64,000 nt of DNA, taken from positions 2,294,001-2,358,000 of the forward strand of contig NZ_CP051884.1 of the NCBI RefSeq assembly GCF_012931845.1, in the 5' to 3' direction. This stretch comes from Cellulomonas taurus (lineage in GTDB: Bacteria; Actinomycetota; Actinomycetes; Actinomycetales; Cellulomonadaceae). A program made the translations under genes and the position numbers. Below the pieces are notes generated by a model, which made no database searches, had not been told where the DNA came from, and saw only the letters and a program-made list of their open reading frames with translations. Position 1 is the stretch's first letter, and the number at the start of each line of letters is the position of its first letter. Shown piece after piece: positions 42,102-53,359 of the stretch.

Positions 42102-43885
42102 GCAGCCTGCGCACTCTGGTCCCCGACCAATACCCGCCGATCCCGCCGATCGAGGCCGACCCGATCCTGATCGACACCATGGTCGAGGACCTGATGGCCT
42201 GTGCCCTCAACCTCGACCAGCTCGAATCGTTCATCACCGGCGACACCATCACCGAGTCCTGGAAAGGCGAGGCCGCCGACGCCTACCTCACCCGCGCCAC
42301 ATCGACCGGGGTCAACGCCCGTGAGTACGCGGACGGCTTGCGCGCTGGAGCCCAGGCCCTGGCCTGGCATGCCGACGACATCGCTCGGCTGCGCACCCGG
42401 CGCACCAACGCGACCAGCGACCGCGACTTCTTCAACGGTGCCCGCACCGAACTCCTGGCCGACATCGACGCTGCCGGTCAGCACGCCACCGACGACGACC
42501 TGGACGAGCTGCGTCGACGGGCGAGGTACCTGGCCACCCAATGCGAGAACCTCGACGACGACGTGCGCGCCCTGACCACCTCTCTGGCCGACGCCGACTC
42601 CGCACTCGTGACCGCCCTGGGTTCGATCACCCCCGCCATCGCCGCCGCACACCGCGCACCGGGGCGCACCAGCACCGACATCGCCCTCGACGCCCTGAAC
42701 CAGACCGGTTCACCCACCCGCGGCGGGACCATCGCCGATATCACCGCGTGGTGGAACGCGCTGACCCCCGCGCAGCAGGACGCCCTCACCGCCACTCACC
42801 CCGCCCTGATCGGGAACGCCGACGGCATCCCGATCGCCGCCCGCGACCGCGCCAACCGCCTCCACCTCGCGGCCAACCTCGCCGCACTTGAATGGCAGGA
42901 ACAGGACGGTGACCTCGACGGCATCGAGACCCAGGCGCTGGCCAACGCCCGGGCAGTCCGCGACGCCCTCGCCTGGGGCGCGACCCAGACCGACCCCGGT
43001 TCCGGGTCCACGATGGAACCCCTGCTGTACGTGTACGACGCCACCGCCTTCGACGGAGACGGCACCGCAGGTATCGCCTTCGGCAACCCGGATGTCGCAG
43101 ACAACGTCTCGGTGTTGGTCCCTGGCCTGCACTCACGGGCCGACTCGGCACTGCGCTACACCGACAACGCCTACAGCGTGTATGCCTCCGCCCGGCTCTC
43201 CGACCCCGGTGCCACCGTGTCCTCGATGATGTGGATCGGCTACGACGCACCCTCCGACTCCGACATGAACACCGTCGTCGCCGAGAGCCGTGCCGCGGCA
43301 GGTGGTGCGGCCCTATCCCGATTCATCGACGCGTTGCGCTCCACCGACCAAGGCACCCCGGCCCACATCACCGTGATCGGACACTCCTACGGGTCCACCA
43401 CCGTCGCACACGGCGCAGCCGACGCCGGACTCGACATCGACGACCTCGTCCTAGTCGGCAGCCCCGGCGCAGGCGGCGGCACCACCCACGCCACCCAACT
43501 CGGACTACCCAGCTCCCACGTCTGGGTCGGACGCAACAGCCGCGACCCCGTCACCCACCTCGGCACCGAGGGAGCCATCGGCATGAGCACCCTCGCCGGA
43601 CTCGGCCTCGGCCACAACCCCGCCGACGAGGACTTCGGCGCCAACCGATTCCAAGCTGAAGCGATCGACCGCGGGGCCACACCCAGCTTCGACGACCACG
43701 TCAAGTACTTCGAAACGGACAGCGAATCACTCCACAACATCGGCGCGATCATCGCCGCCACCTACTCCGACGTCGAGTCGGCACAACCCAGCTTCGACCG
43801 GTGGTACGCATTCCCGGTCGACCCCGAAGCAGTCCGCGAACCGGGAGACTACTCCGACACTCGCGAGTCAGGGGATCACCAATGA
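42098..43885 (+). CDS. WXG-like/alpha-beta hydrolase (DUF1023) fusion, putative type VII effector
   Basis: A 595-residue protein with an N-terminal helical region of about 200 residues resembling WXG100/LXG modules (ITESWKGEAADAYLTRA, Trp55). A C-terminal alpha/beta hydrolase domain of the DUF1023 type follows. That domain has LVPGLHSRADSALRY, SSMMWIGYDAPSDSDMN, the nucleophile elbow GHSYGS with Ser430 and LVLVGSPGAGG. The C-terminal part contains SFDDHVKYFETDSESLHNI, a likely His site. The start overlaps the preceding stop. Secretion by a type VII system and lipase/esterase activity are inferred from the architecture. Codon use drifts to lower G+C towards the 3' end. Confidence 0.75.
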   Translation: MSSLRTLVPDQYPPIPPIEADPILIDTMVEDLMACALNLDQLESFITGDTITESWKGEAADAYLTRATSTGVNAREYADGLRAGAQALAWHADDIARLRTRRTNATSDRDFFNGARTELLADIDAAGQHATDDDLDELRRRARYLATQCENLDDDVRALTTSLADADSALVTALGSITPAIAAAHRAPGRTSTDIALDALNQTGSPTRGGTIADITAWWNALTPAQQDALTATHPALIGNADGIPIAARDRANRLHLAANLAALEWQEQDGDLDGIETQALANARAVRDALAWGATQTDPGSGSTMEPLLYVYDATAFDGDGTAGIAFGNPDVADNVSVLVPGLHSRADSALRYTDNAYSVYASARLSDPGATVSSMMWIGYDAPSDSDMNTVVAESRAAAGGAALSRFIDALRSTDQGTPAHITVIGHSYGSTTVAHGAADAGLDIDDLVLVGSPGAGGGTTHATQLGLPSSHVWVGRNSRDPVTHLGTEGAIGMSTLAGLGLGHNPADEDFGANRFQAEAIDRGATPSFDDHVKYFETDSESLHNIGAIIAATYSDVESAQPSFDRWYAFPVDPEAVREPGDYSDTRESGDHQ

Positions 43886-44388
43886 GGAAAACCCCGGCGG
43901 CAGCCATCCTCATCGCACTCACCCTTGCTCTCGCATCATGCTCTGGAACCACAACATACGCCAAAATAGCCTCCGAACGCGATCAGGCGCGAGCCGAGGC
44001 GCAAGAGATCTTCCCGCCCATCGTCTCCCAGCTAGGAGGCGAGATGGTCGATAGCTGGGGGGAATGGTCATACGGCGGTACGAAAAATATCGACCGCCGC
44101 CAATACGCCGTCAAAGCCCAGTTCGACGTAGCATCGCCGCCGGACTCGCAAACACTCATCAACCTGTTCGAAGACCTTGGATACCCCATCGTGCAATACC
44201 CGAAGGACGGCAACCCCGCACTGATCGGCGAAAAGGACGGCTTTCGCCTCTCCATTTCGGTGACGGACGCTTCCACCAACACCGTCATGCTCCGATCACC
44301 TTGGCGGAAGATGCGCCCCCACACCCCGCAACCCCTAGTCGGCCGCGAACCCCTCGACCTCAACATGCCCAGTCCGACGTCGACGTGA
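43882..44388 (+). CDS. Small lipoprotein at the end of the cassette
   Basis: A 168-residue lipoprotein: MRKTPAAAIL begins the signal and the lipobox LALASC gives the lipidated cysteine at 20. The mature part has a helical segment (IASERDQARAEAQEIFPPIVSQLGG shape) and beta strands. No family is recognised. It starts in the stop of the hydrolase gene (ATGA). Its G+C content is visibly lower than anywhere nearby. The last 25 residues run into sequence derived from a decayed hydrolase copy, so the natural C-terminus may be lost. An immunity or accessory role for the hydrolase is possible by position. Confidence 0.65.
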   Translation: MRKTPAAAILIALTLALASCSGTTTYAKIASERDQARAEAQEIFPPIVSQLGGEMVDSWGEWSYGGTKNIDRRQYAVKAQFDVASPPDSQTLINLFEDLGYPIVQYPKDGNPALIGEKDGFRLSISVTDASTNTVMLRSPWRKMRPHTPQPLVGREPLDLNMPSPTST

Positions 44389-44563
44389 ACACCGTCGACG
44401 CCTGAGACCGCGCCGCCGCCGGGGGTACCGCCCTCTCTGACTCCGGCCGCCGCCTTCGATGCCGACGCTTGGAACAAGGTCCGTCGACGCTGGTCGATGC
44501 CTCTGCCGACACCGAGCTGCCCGACTACCCACCGCTCCCCGCGGTGGACTGACACCCGCAGGC
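44364..44563 (+). pseudogene. Decayed fragment of a second DUF1023 hydrolase
   Basis: From 44373 the translation reads SDVDVNTVDA, stop (44403-44405), DRAAAGGTALS. The intact hydrolase reads SDSDMNTVVAES then RAAAGGAALS at 43253-43318. About 16 of 22 positions agree, and the nucleotide match continues (for example gacgtgaacaccgtcg against gacatgaacaccgtcg). The copy then loses similarity and ends near a stop at 44549-44551. It is a remnant of a tandem duplicate or of an exchanged 3' module. It overlaps the lipoprotein 3' end in another frame. Confidence 0.7.
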
Positions 44564-45112
44564 TCAGGGCAGCACCACCCGCTCCGCCGTCGCGATCCGG
44601 AACCCCACCCCGCCGCCGTCCACACAGGTCATCCCGTTCGACCCGGAGGTGCAGGTGTAGTCCCCCACCGTCTCGCTGGACCCGTACTGCAGCACGTCCA
44701 CGTCCGCCCCGGCGGCGCCGGGCACCTGGTCGGTGCAGGGCGTGTCCACCCCGTCGGCGTTCAGGGTGATGACGTGGCCGGTGCCCGCGCCGGTGCAGCC
44801 GTCGATGGCGGGTGCCTCGACCGAGGTGTTGGCGATGGTGCAGGTCACCCCCTCGCCGGTCAGGTCGCAGGCGATGTTCCCGGTCGGTGAGGCGAACCGG
44901 CGCTCACCTTCCGACGTGGCCGCCGTGGTGGCGGTGTCGGCAGGCGCGCTGCTGCTGGTCGTGGGGGTCTGCGGTGTGTCGGCCTGGTCGTCGGTGGAGG
45001 AGTTCCCGCCGAGCACCAGGATCGCGGTCACCCCGAGCACCACGACGAGCACCAGGTCGACCACCAGGAAGATCTTGAGTCCGCGGGACAGCCCCGCCAG
45101 CGCACCGGCCAT
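44564..45112 (-). CDS. Single-pass membrane protein with cysteine-rich extracellular domain
   Basis: A 182-residue protein with one N-terminal transmembrane helix (about residues 12-35, LKIFLVVDLVLVVVLGVTAI). A Thr/Ser/Ala/Pro-rich linker (TPQTPTTSSSAPADTATTAA) and a C-terminal extracytoplasmic domain of about 110 residues follow. This domain contains six cysteines (IACDL, TCTIA, GCTG, TPCTD, YTCTS, TCVDGGG), suggesting three disulfides. No enzyme motif is seen. It resembles small actinobacterial surface proteins of unknown function. It is 11 bp downstream of the DsbA-like gene on the same strand, a suggestive pairing for disulfide formation, although that protein looks cytosolic. Confidence 0.65.
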   Translation of the reverse strand: MAGALAGLSRGLKIFLVVDLVLVVVLGVTAILVLGGNSSTDDQADTPQTPTTSSSAPADTATTAATSEGERRFASPTGNIACDLTGEGVTCTIANTSVEAPAIDGCTGAGTGHVITLNADGVDTPCTDQVPGAAGADVDVLQYGSSETVGDYTCTSGSNGMTCVDGGGVGFRIATAERVVLP

Positions 45113-45123
45113 CGTTCCGCCCC

Positions 45124-45738
45124 TCAGTCGAAGACGGGACCCTGGGTGCGGGTCCGCTTCAGCTCGTAGAAGCCGGGCACCTGGGTGACCAGCGCGAGGC
45201 CGTCGAACAGCGCCAGTGCCTGCTCGCCCTTCGGTGCGGGGGTGATGACCGGGCCGAAGAAGCCGACCCCGTTGATCGCGACCACCGGGGTGCCGACCTC
45301 GTCGCCGACCAGCGCGAGCGCCTCGGCGGTGGAGGCACGCAGCTGGGGGTCGTACTCCTCGGAATTGGTGTAGGCCAGCAGCGAGTCGGGCAGACCCGCC
45401 TCGGCCAGCGACTCGGCGATGATCGCGAGGGTGTCGTCGCGGCCACCCGGGTGCCGCCGGGTGCCCAGGGCGTCGTAGAGCGGCTTGGGGTCGGCGCCGT
45501 ACAGCTCCTGCGCGGCGACGATCACCCGGACCGCCGCCCAGGAGTCGTCCATCAGCGCGCGGTACTGCTCGGGCAGGTCGCGGCTCTCGTTGAGCACGGA
45601 CAGCGACATGACGTGCCAACGGACCTCGAAGCCGCGGACGGCCTGCACCTCGTCGATCCAGCGCGATGTCATCCACGCCCACGGGCAGGCGGGATCGAAC
45701 CAGAAGTCGACGACGGGTGCGGTCGGGGTCGAGGTCAC
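45124..45738 (-). CDS. DsbA-family thioredoxin-fold protein, Rv2466c-like
   Basis: A 204-residue homologue of the mycothiol-dependent oxidoreductase/nitroreductase Rv2466c. The match runs the length of the protein: VDFWFDPACPWAWMTSRW, FEVRWHVMSLSVLNE, EVGTPVVAINGVGFFGPV and the end FYELKRTRTQGPVFD. The active site in Rv2466c is CPWC; here it is CPWA (Cys18, Ala21), so only the nucleophilic cysteine remains, as in monothiol enzymes. No signal peptide is present. The operon partner is the cysteine-rich membrane protein downstream. pepN is divergent upstream. Confidence 0.88.
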   Translation of the reverse strand: MTSTPTAPVVDFWFDPACPWAWMTSRWIDEVQAVRGFEVRWHVMSLSVLNESRDLPEQYRALMDDSWAAVRVIVAAQELYGADPKPLYDALGTRRHPGGRDDTLAIIAESLAEAGLPDSLLAYTNSEEYDPQLRASTAEALALVGDEVGTPVVAINGVGFFGPVITPAPKGEQALALFDGLALVTQVPGFYELKRTRTQGPVFD

Positions 45739-45872
45739 GTGGCGCCTCCGGGAGCGTGCGGACGAGACCCATTCGGCTGAGTGGGCCGCGGACCATCATG
45801 CACTCCGAGCCCCGGGCGCTGTCACGTCGTGGGAGGATGCCCGCTGCATCGCATCACCGACAGGAGGACAGC

Positions 45873-48476
45873 GTGCCCGCTGAGAACCTGACCCGCGACG
45901 AGGCCCGCGCCCGCGCCGCCGTGGTCGACGTCGAGTCCTATGACGTCACGCTCGACCTGACCACCGGCCCGGAGACCTTCGCGTCGACCACCGTGGTCCG
46001 TTTCACCAGCCCGGAGCCGGGTGCGTCGACGTTCCTGGACCTGATCGCCCCCGTGGTGCGCCGCGTGGTGCTGAACGGCGTGGAGCTGGACGTCGCGGAC
46101 GTGGTCGCCGATTCCCGGATCCGCCTGGACGGCCTGGCCGCGTCGAACGAGGTCGTGGTCGAGGCCGAGTGCGCCTACATGAACACCGGCGAGGGCCTGC
46201 ACCGGTTCGTCGACCCGGTGGACGACGAGGTGTACCTCTACAGCCAGTTCGAGGTGGCCGACTCGCGCCGGGTGTTCGCGGTCTTCGAGCAGCCCGACCT
46301 CAAGGCGGTGTTCACCTTCACCGTGACCGCGCCCGCGCACTGGGTGGTGGTGTCGAACTCCCCGGAGACCGGTGACCCGGTGACCGTCGAGGGCGGCGTG
46401 AACCGCAACGGCGGTGCCGACGAGGGCACCGCGACCTGGCACTTCGAGCCGACGCCGCGGATCTCCTCCTACATCACCGCGATCGTGGCCGGGCCGTACC
46501 ACCACGAGCACGGCGAGCTGATCTCGGCCGACGGCCGGGAGATCCCGCTGGGGGTGTTCTGCCGCGGGTCGCTGGCCGCGCACCTGGACACCGAGAACAT
46601 CCTGGACATCACCCGCGCCGGGTTCGCGTTCTACGAGGAGCTGTTCGGCTTCCCGTACCCGTTCGCGAAGTACGACCAGCTGTTCGTCCCGGAGTTCAAC
46701 GCCGGGGCGATGGAGAACGCCGGGGCCGTCACCTTCCTGGAGAACTACGTCTTCCGGTCCAAGGTGCCCGAGGCGACCGTCGAGCGCCGCGCGGTGACGA
46801 TCCTGCACGAGCTGGCGCACATGTGGTTCGGCGACCTGGTCACCATGCGCTGGTGGGACGACCTGTGGCTGAACGAGTCCTTCGCCGAGTATGCCTCGCA
46901 CCTGGCGACCGCCGAGGCGACCGAGTGGACCAGCGCCTGGACCACGTTCTCCTCGCTGGAGAAGTCCTGGGCGTACAAGCAGGACCAACTGCCCAGCACG
47001 CACCCGATCGCCGCGGACATCCGCGACCTGGAGGACGTCGAGGTCAACTTCGACGGCATCACCTACGCCAAGGGCGCCAGCGTGCTCAAGCAGCTGGTCG
47101 CCTGGGTGGGCCAGGAGCAGTTCTTCGCCGGGGTGCGGACCTACTTCGCCAAGCACCAGTTCGCCAACACCGAGCTGCGTGACCTGCTGACCGAGCTGGA
47201 GGCCACCAGCGGCCGCGACCTGTCGGCCTGGTCGGGCCTGTGGCTGGAGAAGTCCGGCGTCACGCTGCTCCGCCCGCAGATCGAGTCGGGCGCGGATGGC
47301 ACCATCACCGCCCTGGCGATCACCCAGGAGGTCCCGGCCGCGCACCCGGTGCAGCGGCCGCACCGGATCGTGATCGGCGGCTACGACCTGGTCGACGGCA
47401 AGCTGGTCCGCACCAGCCGCACCGAGCTGGACGTGGACGGCGCACGCACCGAGGTCCCGGCCCTGGTGGGTCAGCGCCGCCCGGACCTGCTGCTGCTGAA
47501 CGACGACGACCTGGCCTACGCCAAGATCCGGCTGGACGAGCGGTCGCTCGCCACCGCCCTGGCCCACCTGGACTCGTTCACCGAGTCGCTGCCCCGCACG
47601 CTGGTGTGGGCGGCGGTCTGGGACGCCACCCGCGACGCCGAGACCCCGGCCCGCGACTACGTGGACCTGGTGCTCGGCAACATCGCTCACGAGACCGACT
47701 CCACCGTCGTCCTGGTGCTGCTGCGTCAGCTCGCCACCGCGCTGGACCTGTACGTGGCCGCGGACCACCGCCCCGCCACCGAGAAGGCGGCGGCGGACGC
47801 GCTCTGGGCGCTGGCGGCCGACGCACCCGCCGGGTCGGACAGCCAGCTACAGCTGGTCAAGGCCTTCGCGGGCCGGGCCGGCACGCCGGAGCAGCTGGAC
47901 ACCGTGGCGGCGCTGCTGGCCGGTGACACCAAGCTGGACGGGCTGAGCATCGACACCGACCTGCGCTGGGAGCTGCTGGTCAGCCTGGTCGCCGGTGGCC
48001 GGGCCGGTGCGGCGGAGATCGACGCCCAGGTGGCGGCCGACCCCACCGCCACCGGTCAGCGCGCGGCGGCGAACGCCCGAGCGGCGATCCCGACCTCCGA
48101 GGCCAAGGCAGCCGCCTGGGCCGCTGTGGTCGAGGCCGACACCCTGCCGAACGCTCTGCAGGCCGCCACCATCGCCGGCTTCGGCCGGGTGCACGACCGG
48201 GCGCTGCTCACGCCCTACGTCACCCCCTACTTCGAGGCGCTGGAGTCGGTGTGGGCCGACCGCACCAACGAGATGGCCCAGAACATCGTGGTCGGTCTGT
48301 TCCCGACCGAGCTGGCCGACGACCCGTCCGTGGATGTGCTCGGTGCGGCGGACGCCTGGCTCGACGGTCACCCGGAGGCGGCGCCCGCGCTGCGCCGTCT
48401 GGTGGCGGAGAGCCGGGACGGGGTGGCCCGCGCCCTGGCCGCGCAGCAGGCGGACGCGCAGTACCACCACGCCTGA
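45873..48476 (+). CDS. pepN: Aminopeptidase N (M1 family)
   Basis: A zinc aminopeptidase of 867 residues that removes N-terminal amino acids from peptides in the cytosol. The exopeptidase motif GAMEN is at 278-282, the zinc motif HELAH at 312-316, and the third ligand lies in WLNESFAEYAS. The C-terminal ERAP1-like helical domain completes the usual length of actinobacterial PepN. GTG 45873 is chosen because AGGAGG (45862-45867) lies 5 nt upstream; the frame is open further but crosses the divergent promoter. Confidence 0.95.
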   Translation: MPAENLTRDEARARAAVVDVESYDVTLDLTTGPETFASTTVVRFTSPEPGASTFLDLIAPVVRRVVLNGVELDVADVVADSRIRLDGLAASNEVVVEAECAYMNTGEGLHRFVDPVDDEVYLYSQFEVADSRRVFAVFEQPDLKAVFTFTVTAPAHWVVVSNSPETGDPVTVEGGVNRNGGADEGTATWHFEPTPRISSYITAIVAGPYHHEHGELISADGREIPLGVFCRGSLAAHLDTENILDITRAGFAFYEELFGFPYPFAKYDQLFVPEFNAGAMENAGAVTFLENYVFRSKVPEATVERRAVTILHELAHMWFGDLVTMRWWDDLWLNESFAEYASHLATAEATEWTSAWTTFSSLEKSWAYKQDQLPSTHPIAADIRDLEDVEVNFDGITYAKGASVLKQLVAWVGQEQFFAGVRTYFAKHQFANTELRDLLTELEATSGRDLSAWSGLWLEKSGVTLLRPQIESGADGTITALAITQEVPAAHPVQRPHRIVIGGYDLVDGKLVRTSRTELDVDGARTEVPALVGQRRPDLLLLNDDDLAYAKIRLDERSLATALAHLDSFTESLPRTLVWAAVWDATRDAETPARDYVDLVLGNIAHETDSTVVLVLLRQLATALDLYVAADHRPATEKAAADALWALAADAPAGSDSQLQLVKAFAGRAGTPEQLDTVAALLAGDTKLDGLSIDTDLRWELLVSLVAGGRAGAAEIDAQVAADPTATGQRAAANARAAIPTSEAKAAAWAAVVEADTLPNALQAATIAGFGRVHDRALLTPYVTPYFEALESVWADRTNEMAQNIVVGLFPTELADDPSVDVLGAADAWLDGHPEAAPALRRLVAESRDGVARALAAQQADAQYHHA

Positions 48477-48495
48477 TCGGTCGATCTGAACGACG

Positions 48496-48533
48496 CCACG
48501 GGCCGGTGATCCAGCGGGGTCACCGGCCCGTGG
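48496..48533. terminator. Strong bidirectional terminator after pepN
   Basis: ccacgggccggtga pairs perfectly with tcaccggcccgtgg (14 bp, 10-nt loop). It lies 19 bp after the pepN stop and includes the stop codon of the convergent kinase-like gene. Confidence 0.8.
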
Positions 48534-49074
48534 TCCGTTCCAGCCGGGCCAGCCACCGTCGGGCGGCCCGGGGACTGCGCAGCCGCACCACCGGCACCGA
48601 GCCGCGAGCCGCACGCTCCTGATAGTGCTCGCGGTTGTCGGCATGGGAGTGCCAGGCCCACAGGATGATGTTCTGCTCCGGGTCGGTGCGCAGCAGGAAC
48701 CCGGGTCGCTCCCGGTTACCGTGCCACAGCTCCTCCCGGGTGAGCACGCGGCGCAGGGTCCGCCGCACCACCCGGGACATCACCAGCGCGCGGGGGTAGT
48801 CCAGCCACACCAGCAGGTCGGCGTTCTCCAGCAGCTCGCCCCGGGCGCTCTGCCAGTTCCCATCCACCACCCACCCGGGGCCGGCGTCCAGTTCCTGCAG
48901 CTCGGCGCGCGTGGTCTCCGGGTCGCGCCTGGTCCACCCCGGCCCCCAGAACACCTCGTCCAGCTCCCGGTGCGGTAGCCCCAGGGCATCGGCGAGCGCA
49001 CGGGCGTAGATGGTCTTGCCGGAACCGGAGGTGCCCACCACCCGGATCCGGCGGGGTGGCCACTGCGTGCTCAT
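48520..49074 (-). CDS. P-loop kinase-like protein (adenylate kinase/FlaR-like)
   Basis: A 184-residue P-loop NTPase with Walker A GTSGSGKT (14-21) right at the N-terminus. The segments LPHRELDEVFWGPGWTRRD and GWVVDGNWQSARGELLENADLLVWLDYPRALVMSRVVRRTLRR match the family of small adenylate kinase-like proteins sometimes called topology modulation protein FlaR. The substrate is unknown. The ATG overlaps the malQ stop (ATGA), so it is the second gene of a malQ operon. Confidence 0.8.
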   Translation of the reverse strand: MSTQWPPRRIRVVGTSGSGKTIYARALADALGLPHRELDEVFWGPGWTRRDPETTRAELQELDAGPGWVVDGNWQSARGELLENADLLVWLDYPRALVMSRVVRRTLRRVLTREELWHGNRERPGFLLRTDPEQNIILWAWHSHADNREHYQERAARGSVPVVRLRSPRAARRWLARLERTTGR

Positions 49075-51203
49075 CGGGTGCGCAATGCCGCCAGCAGCGA
49101 GCGGAACCGCGGGTGCCCGACGATCTCCTCCAACGGCACCAGCCGCCCGGCCCCGTCGGCCAGCGGCACCTTCCAGTTCGGGTACTCGGTGTCCGTGCCC
49201 GGCTGGTTCTGCGCGCGGCGCTCCCCCACGGCGTCGGCCAGCGACACCCCGACCAGCACCGAGGGGGTGCGGCGCACGTAGCGGTGCAGCGCCTCCACCA
49301 CCTCACGCTCGGAGGGATCCGCGCCGATCAGCCCCTGCTCCCGCAGGGCGGCGAGCACCGCCTCGCGTTCGGCCCGGGCCTGGGCGCGCACCACCGGCAC
49401 CGGCTCGGCGAGCAGACCCAGTCGCTCGCGCAGCGCGACGTGTTCCTCGGCGAGATACCCGGCGGTCGGCGGCAGGTCGTGGGTGGTGACGGTGCTCAGC
49501 GCCAGCCGACGGTACGTGTCGGGACGCAGCGGGCGTCCCTCGGCGTCCTTCTCGAACCAGAGCACGGACGTGCCCAGCACCCCGCGGTCGGCCAGCAGCT
49601 CCCGCACCCCGGGTTCGACCACCCCGAGGTCCTCACCGATCACCACCGCCCCGGCGCGGTGCGCCTCCAACAGCAGGATGCCGACCATCGCCTCGACGTC
49701 GTAGCGCACGTAGGTGCCGGTGCCCGGCGCCTGACCACGCGGGATCCACCACAGCCGGAACAGCCCCATGATGTGGTCGATCCTGACCGCACCCGCGTGC
49801 CGGAACACGGTGCGCAGCAGCTCGCGGTACGGCCGGTAGCCGACCCGGGCGAGTTCGGCGGGATGCCACGGCGGCTGCGACCAGTCCTGGCCCTGCTGGT
49901 TGTACATGTCCGGCGGCGCACCCACCGATGCCGCCCCGGCCAGCACGCCCCCGAGCGCCCAGGCGTCGGCACCGCCGGGGTGCACGCCCACCGCCAGGTC
50001 GTGCATGACGCCGATCGCCATCCCGGCCTCGGTGGCGGCCCGCTGGGCCGTGTCGAGCTGCTGGTCGGCCAGCCATTGCAACCAGCAGTAGAACGCGATC
50101 CGCTCGGCCAGCTCGGTGCGGGCACGACGGGCACCCGGCGCCTGGGGTCCGCGCAGGTCCTCGGACCACGGGCCCGGCCCGTCCCGCTCCACCAGGGCGC
50201 ACCAGAGCGCGAAGTCCTCCAGCCCCTGCCCCTCGCGCCGCCGGAACTCCGCGAAGGCGGTCTCCCGGGCCGGGGTACGCGGCACCGCGAACAGCACCTC
50301 CAGTGCCTGCCGCTTGGCCGCCCACACGGTGTCCCGGTCGATCGGCCCGTCGTCGCCGTTCAGCGCGAGCGCCGGCTCCGCCGCCCACTCCACCAGCGCC
50401 CGGTCGGCGGCCGACAGATACCCGACCTCGTGCACGTCCTCCACCCGCAGGAACAACGGGTTGACGAACCGGCGGCTGGTCGGCAGGTACGGCGAGGGGG
50501 TGAGGGGCGGCACCGGCTCGGCGGCGTGCAGCGGGTTGATCAGCAGGAAGTCGGCGCCCTCGGTCCCGGTCAGCCAGGCCAGGTCGGCCAGGTCGCGCAG
50601 ATCGCCCAGCCCCCAGGACTCCCGGGAACGCACCGAGTACAGCTGCACCATCAGACCCCAGCGCGGGTGTGCCGCCACCTGCTCGGGCAGTTCGAGTCGG
50701 TCCGGCACCACCGCGAGCGGGGTGGCGGCGTCGGCGCTCGGCCCGGTGCTGCGCAGGGTGTGCCAGCCCAACGGCAGGTCGTCGGGCAGCAGGAAGGTGG
50801 CGCGACCGACCCGACGTCCGTCGACGGTGCGCGGCTCGACCCAGTGGTCGGACTGGGCCAGATCGATCGTCCCGCCGGTCTCCAGCTCGACCCGCACCGT
50901 CACCGGGTCACCGTCGTCGACGTGCACGGGCAGATCGCCGGCCGATCCCCCGCGGTGCACCACCACCGGGGGCAGCACCCGGCGCCACGGCTCGTCCTCG
51001 ACCTCCTGCAGCGCGGTCGCGATCCGCTCCGGGGTGCGCGCATCCACCCCGAGGGCCGCCAGCACGGCGACCAGGGTGTCCGGCGATGCCTCCGCCCGCC
51101 CCCCGCCGAAGGTGTCGAAGGCGGTGTCGACGCCGTGTGCACGCGCCAGTGCGTGCAGAGGGGTCAGGTCGGACGGGTCAGCCAGGTCAGCCGGGTGCTC
51201 CAC
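49071..51203 (-). CDS. malQ: 4-alpha-glucanotransferase (amylomaltase, GH77)
   Basis: A 710-residue GH77 disproportionating enzyme transferring alpha-1,4-glucan segments, used in maltodextrin and glycogen metabolism. The C-terminal catalytic barrel has DPLHA-type text NPLHAAEPVPPLTPSPYLPTSRRFVNPLFL, HPAELARVGYRPYRELLRTVF, VRIDHIMGLFRLWWIP, VVIGEDLGVVEPGVRELL and STVTTHDLPPTAGYL with the catalytic acids. The N-terminal 150 residues form the extra domain of the actinobacterial/long MalQ class. GTG 51203 has AAGGA 8 nt upstream and starts MEHPADLADP; the frame is open much further but without support. Confidence 0.94.
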   Translation of the reverse strand: MEHPADLADPSDLTPLHALARAHGVDTAFDTFGGGRAEASPDTLVAVLAALGVDARTPERIATALQEVEDEPWRRVLPPVVVHRGGSAGDLPVHVDDGDPVTVRVELETGGTIDLAQSDHWVEPRTVDGRRVGRATFLLPDDLPLGWHTLRSTGPSADAATPLAVVPDRLELPEQVAAHPRWGLMVQLYSVRSRESWGLGDLRDLADLAWLTGTEGADFLLINPLHAAEPVPPLTPSPYLPTSRRFVNPLFLRVEDVHEVGYLSAADRALVEWAAEPALALNGDDGPIDRDTVWAAKRQALEVLFAVPRTPARETAFAEFRRREGQGLEDFALWCALVERDGPGPWSEDLRGPQAPGARRARTELAERIAFYCWLQWLADQQLDTAQRAATEAGMAIGVMHDLAVGVHPGGADAWALGGVLAGAASVGAPPDMYNQQGQDWSQPPWHPAELARVGYRPYRELLRTVFRHAGAVRIDHIMGLFRLWWIPRGQAPGTGTYVRYDVEAMVGILLLEAHRAGAVVIGEDLGVVEPGVRELLADRGVLGTSVLWFEKDAEGRPLRPDTYRRLALSTVTTHDLPPTAGYLAEEHVALRERLGLLAEPVPVVRAQARAEREAVLAALREQGLIGADPSEREVVEALHRYVRRTPSVLVGVSLADAVGERRAQNQPGTDTEYPNWKVPLADGAGRLVPLEEIVGHPRFRSLLAALRTR

Positions 51204-51244
51204 ATCACAATCCTTGCACGGCGAGGGTTGCCTAGGCTGGTCGA

Positions 51245-53350
<2,106 letters not shown>

Positions 53351-53359
53351 CCTGGGCCG

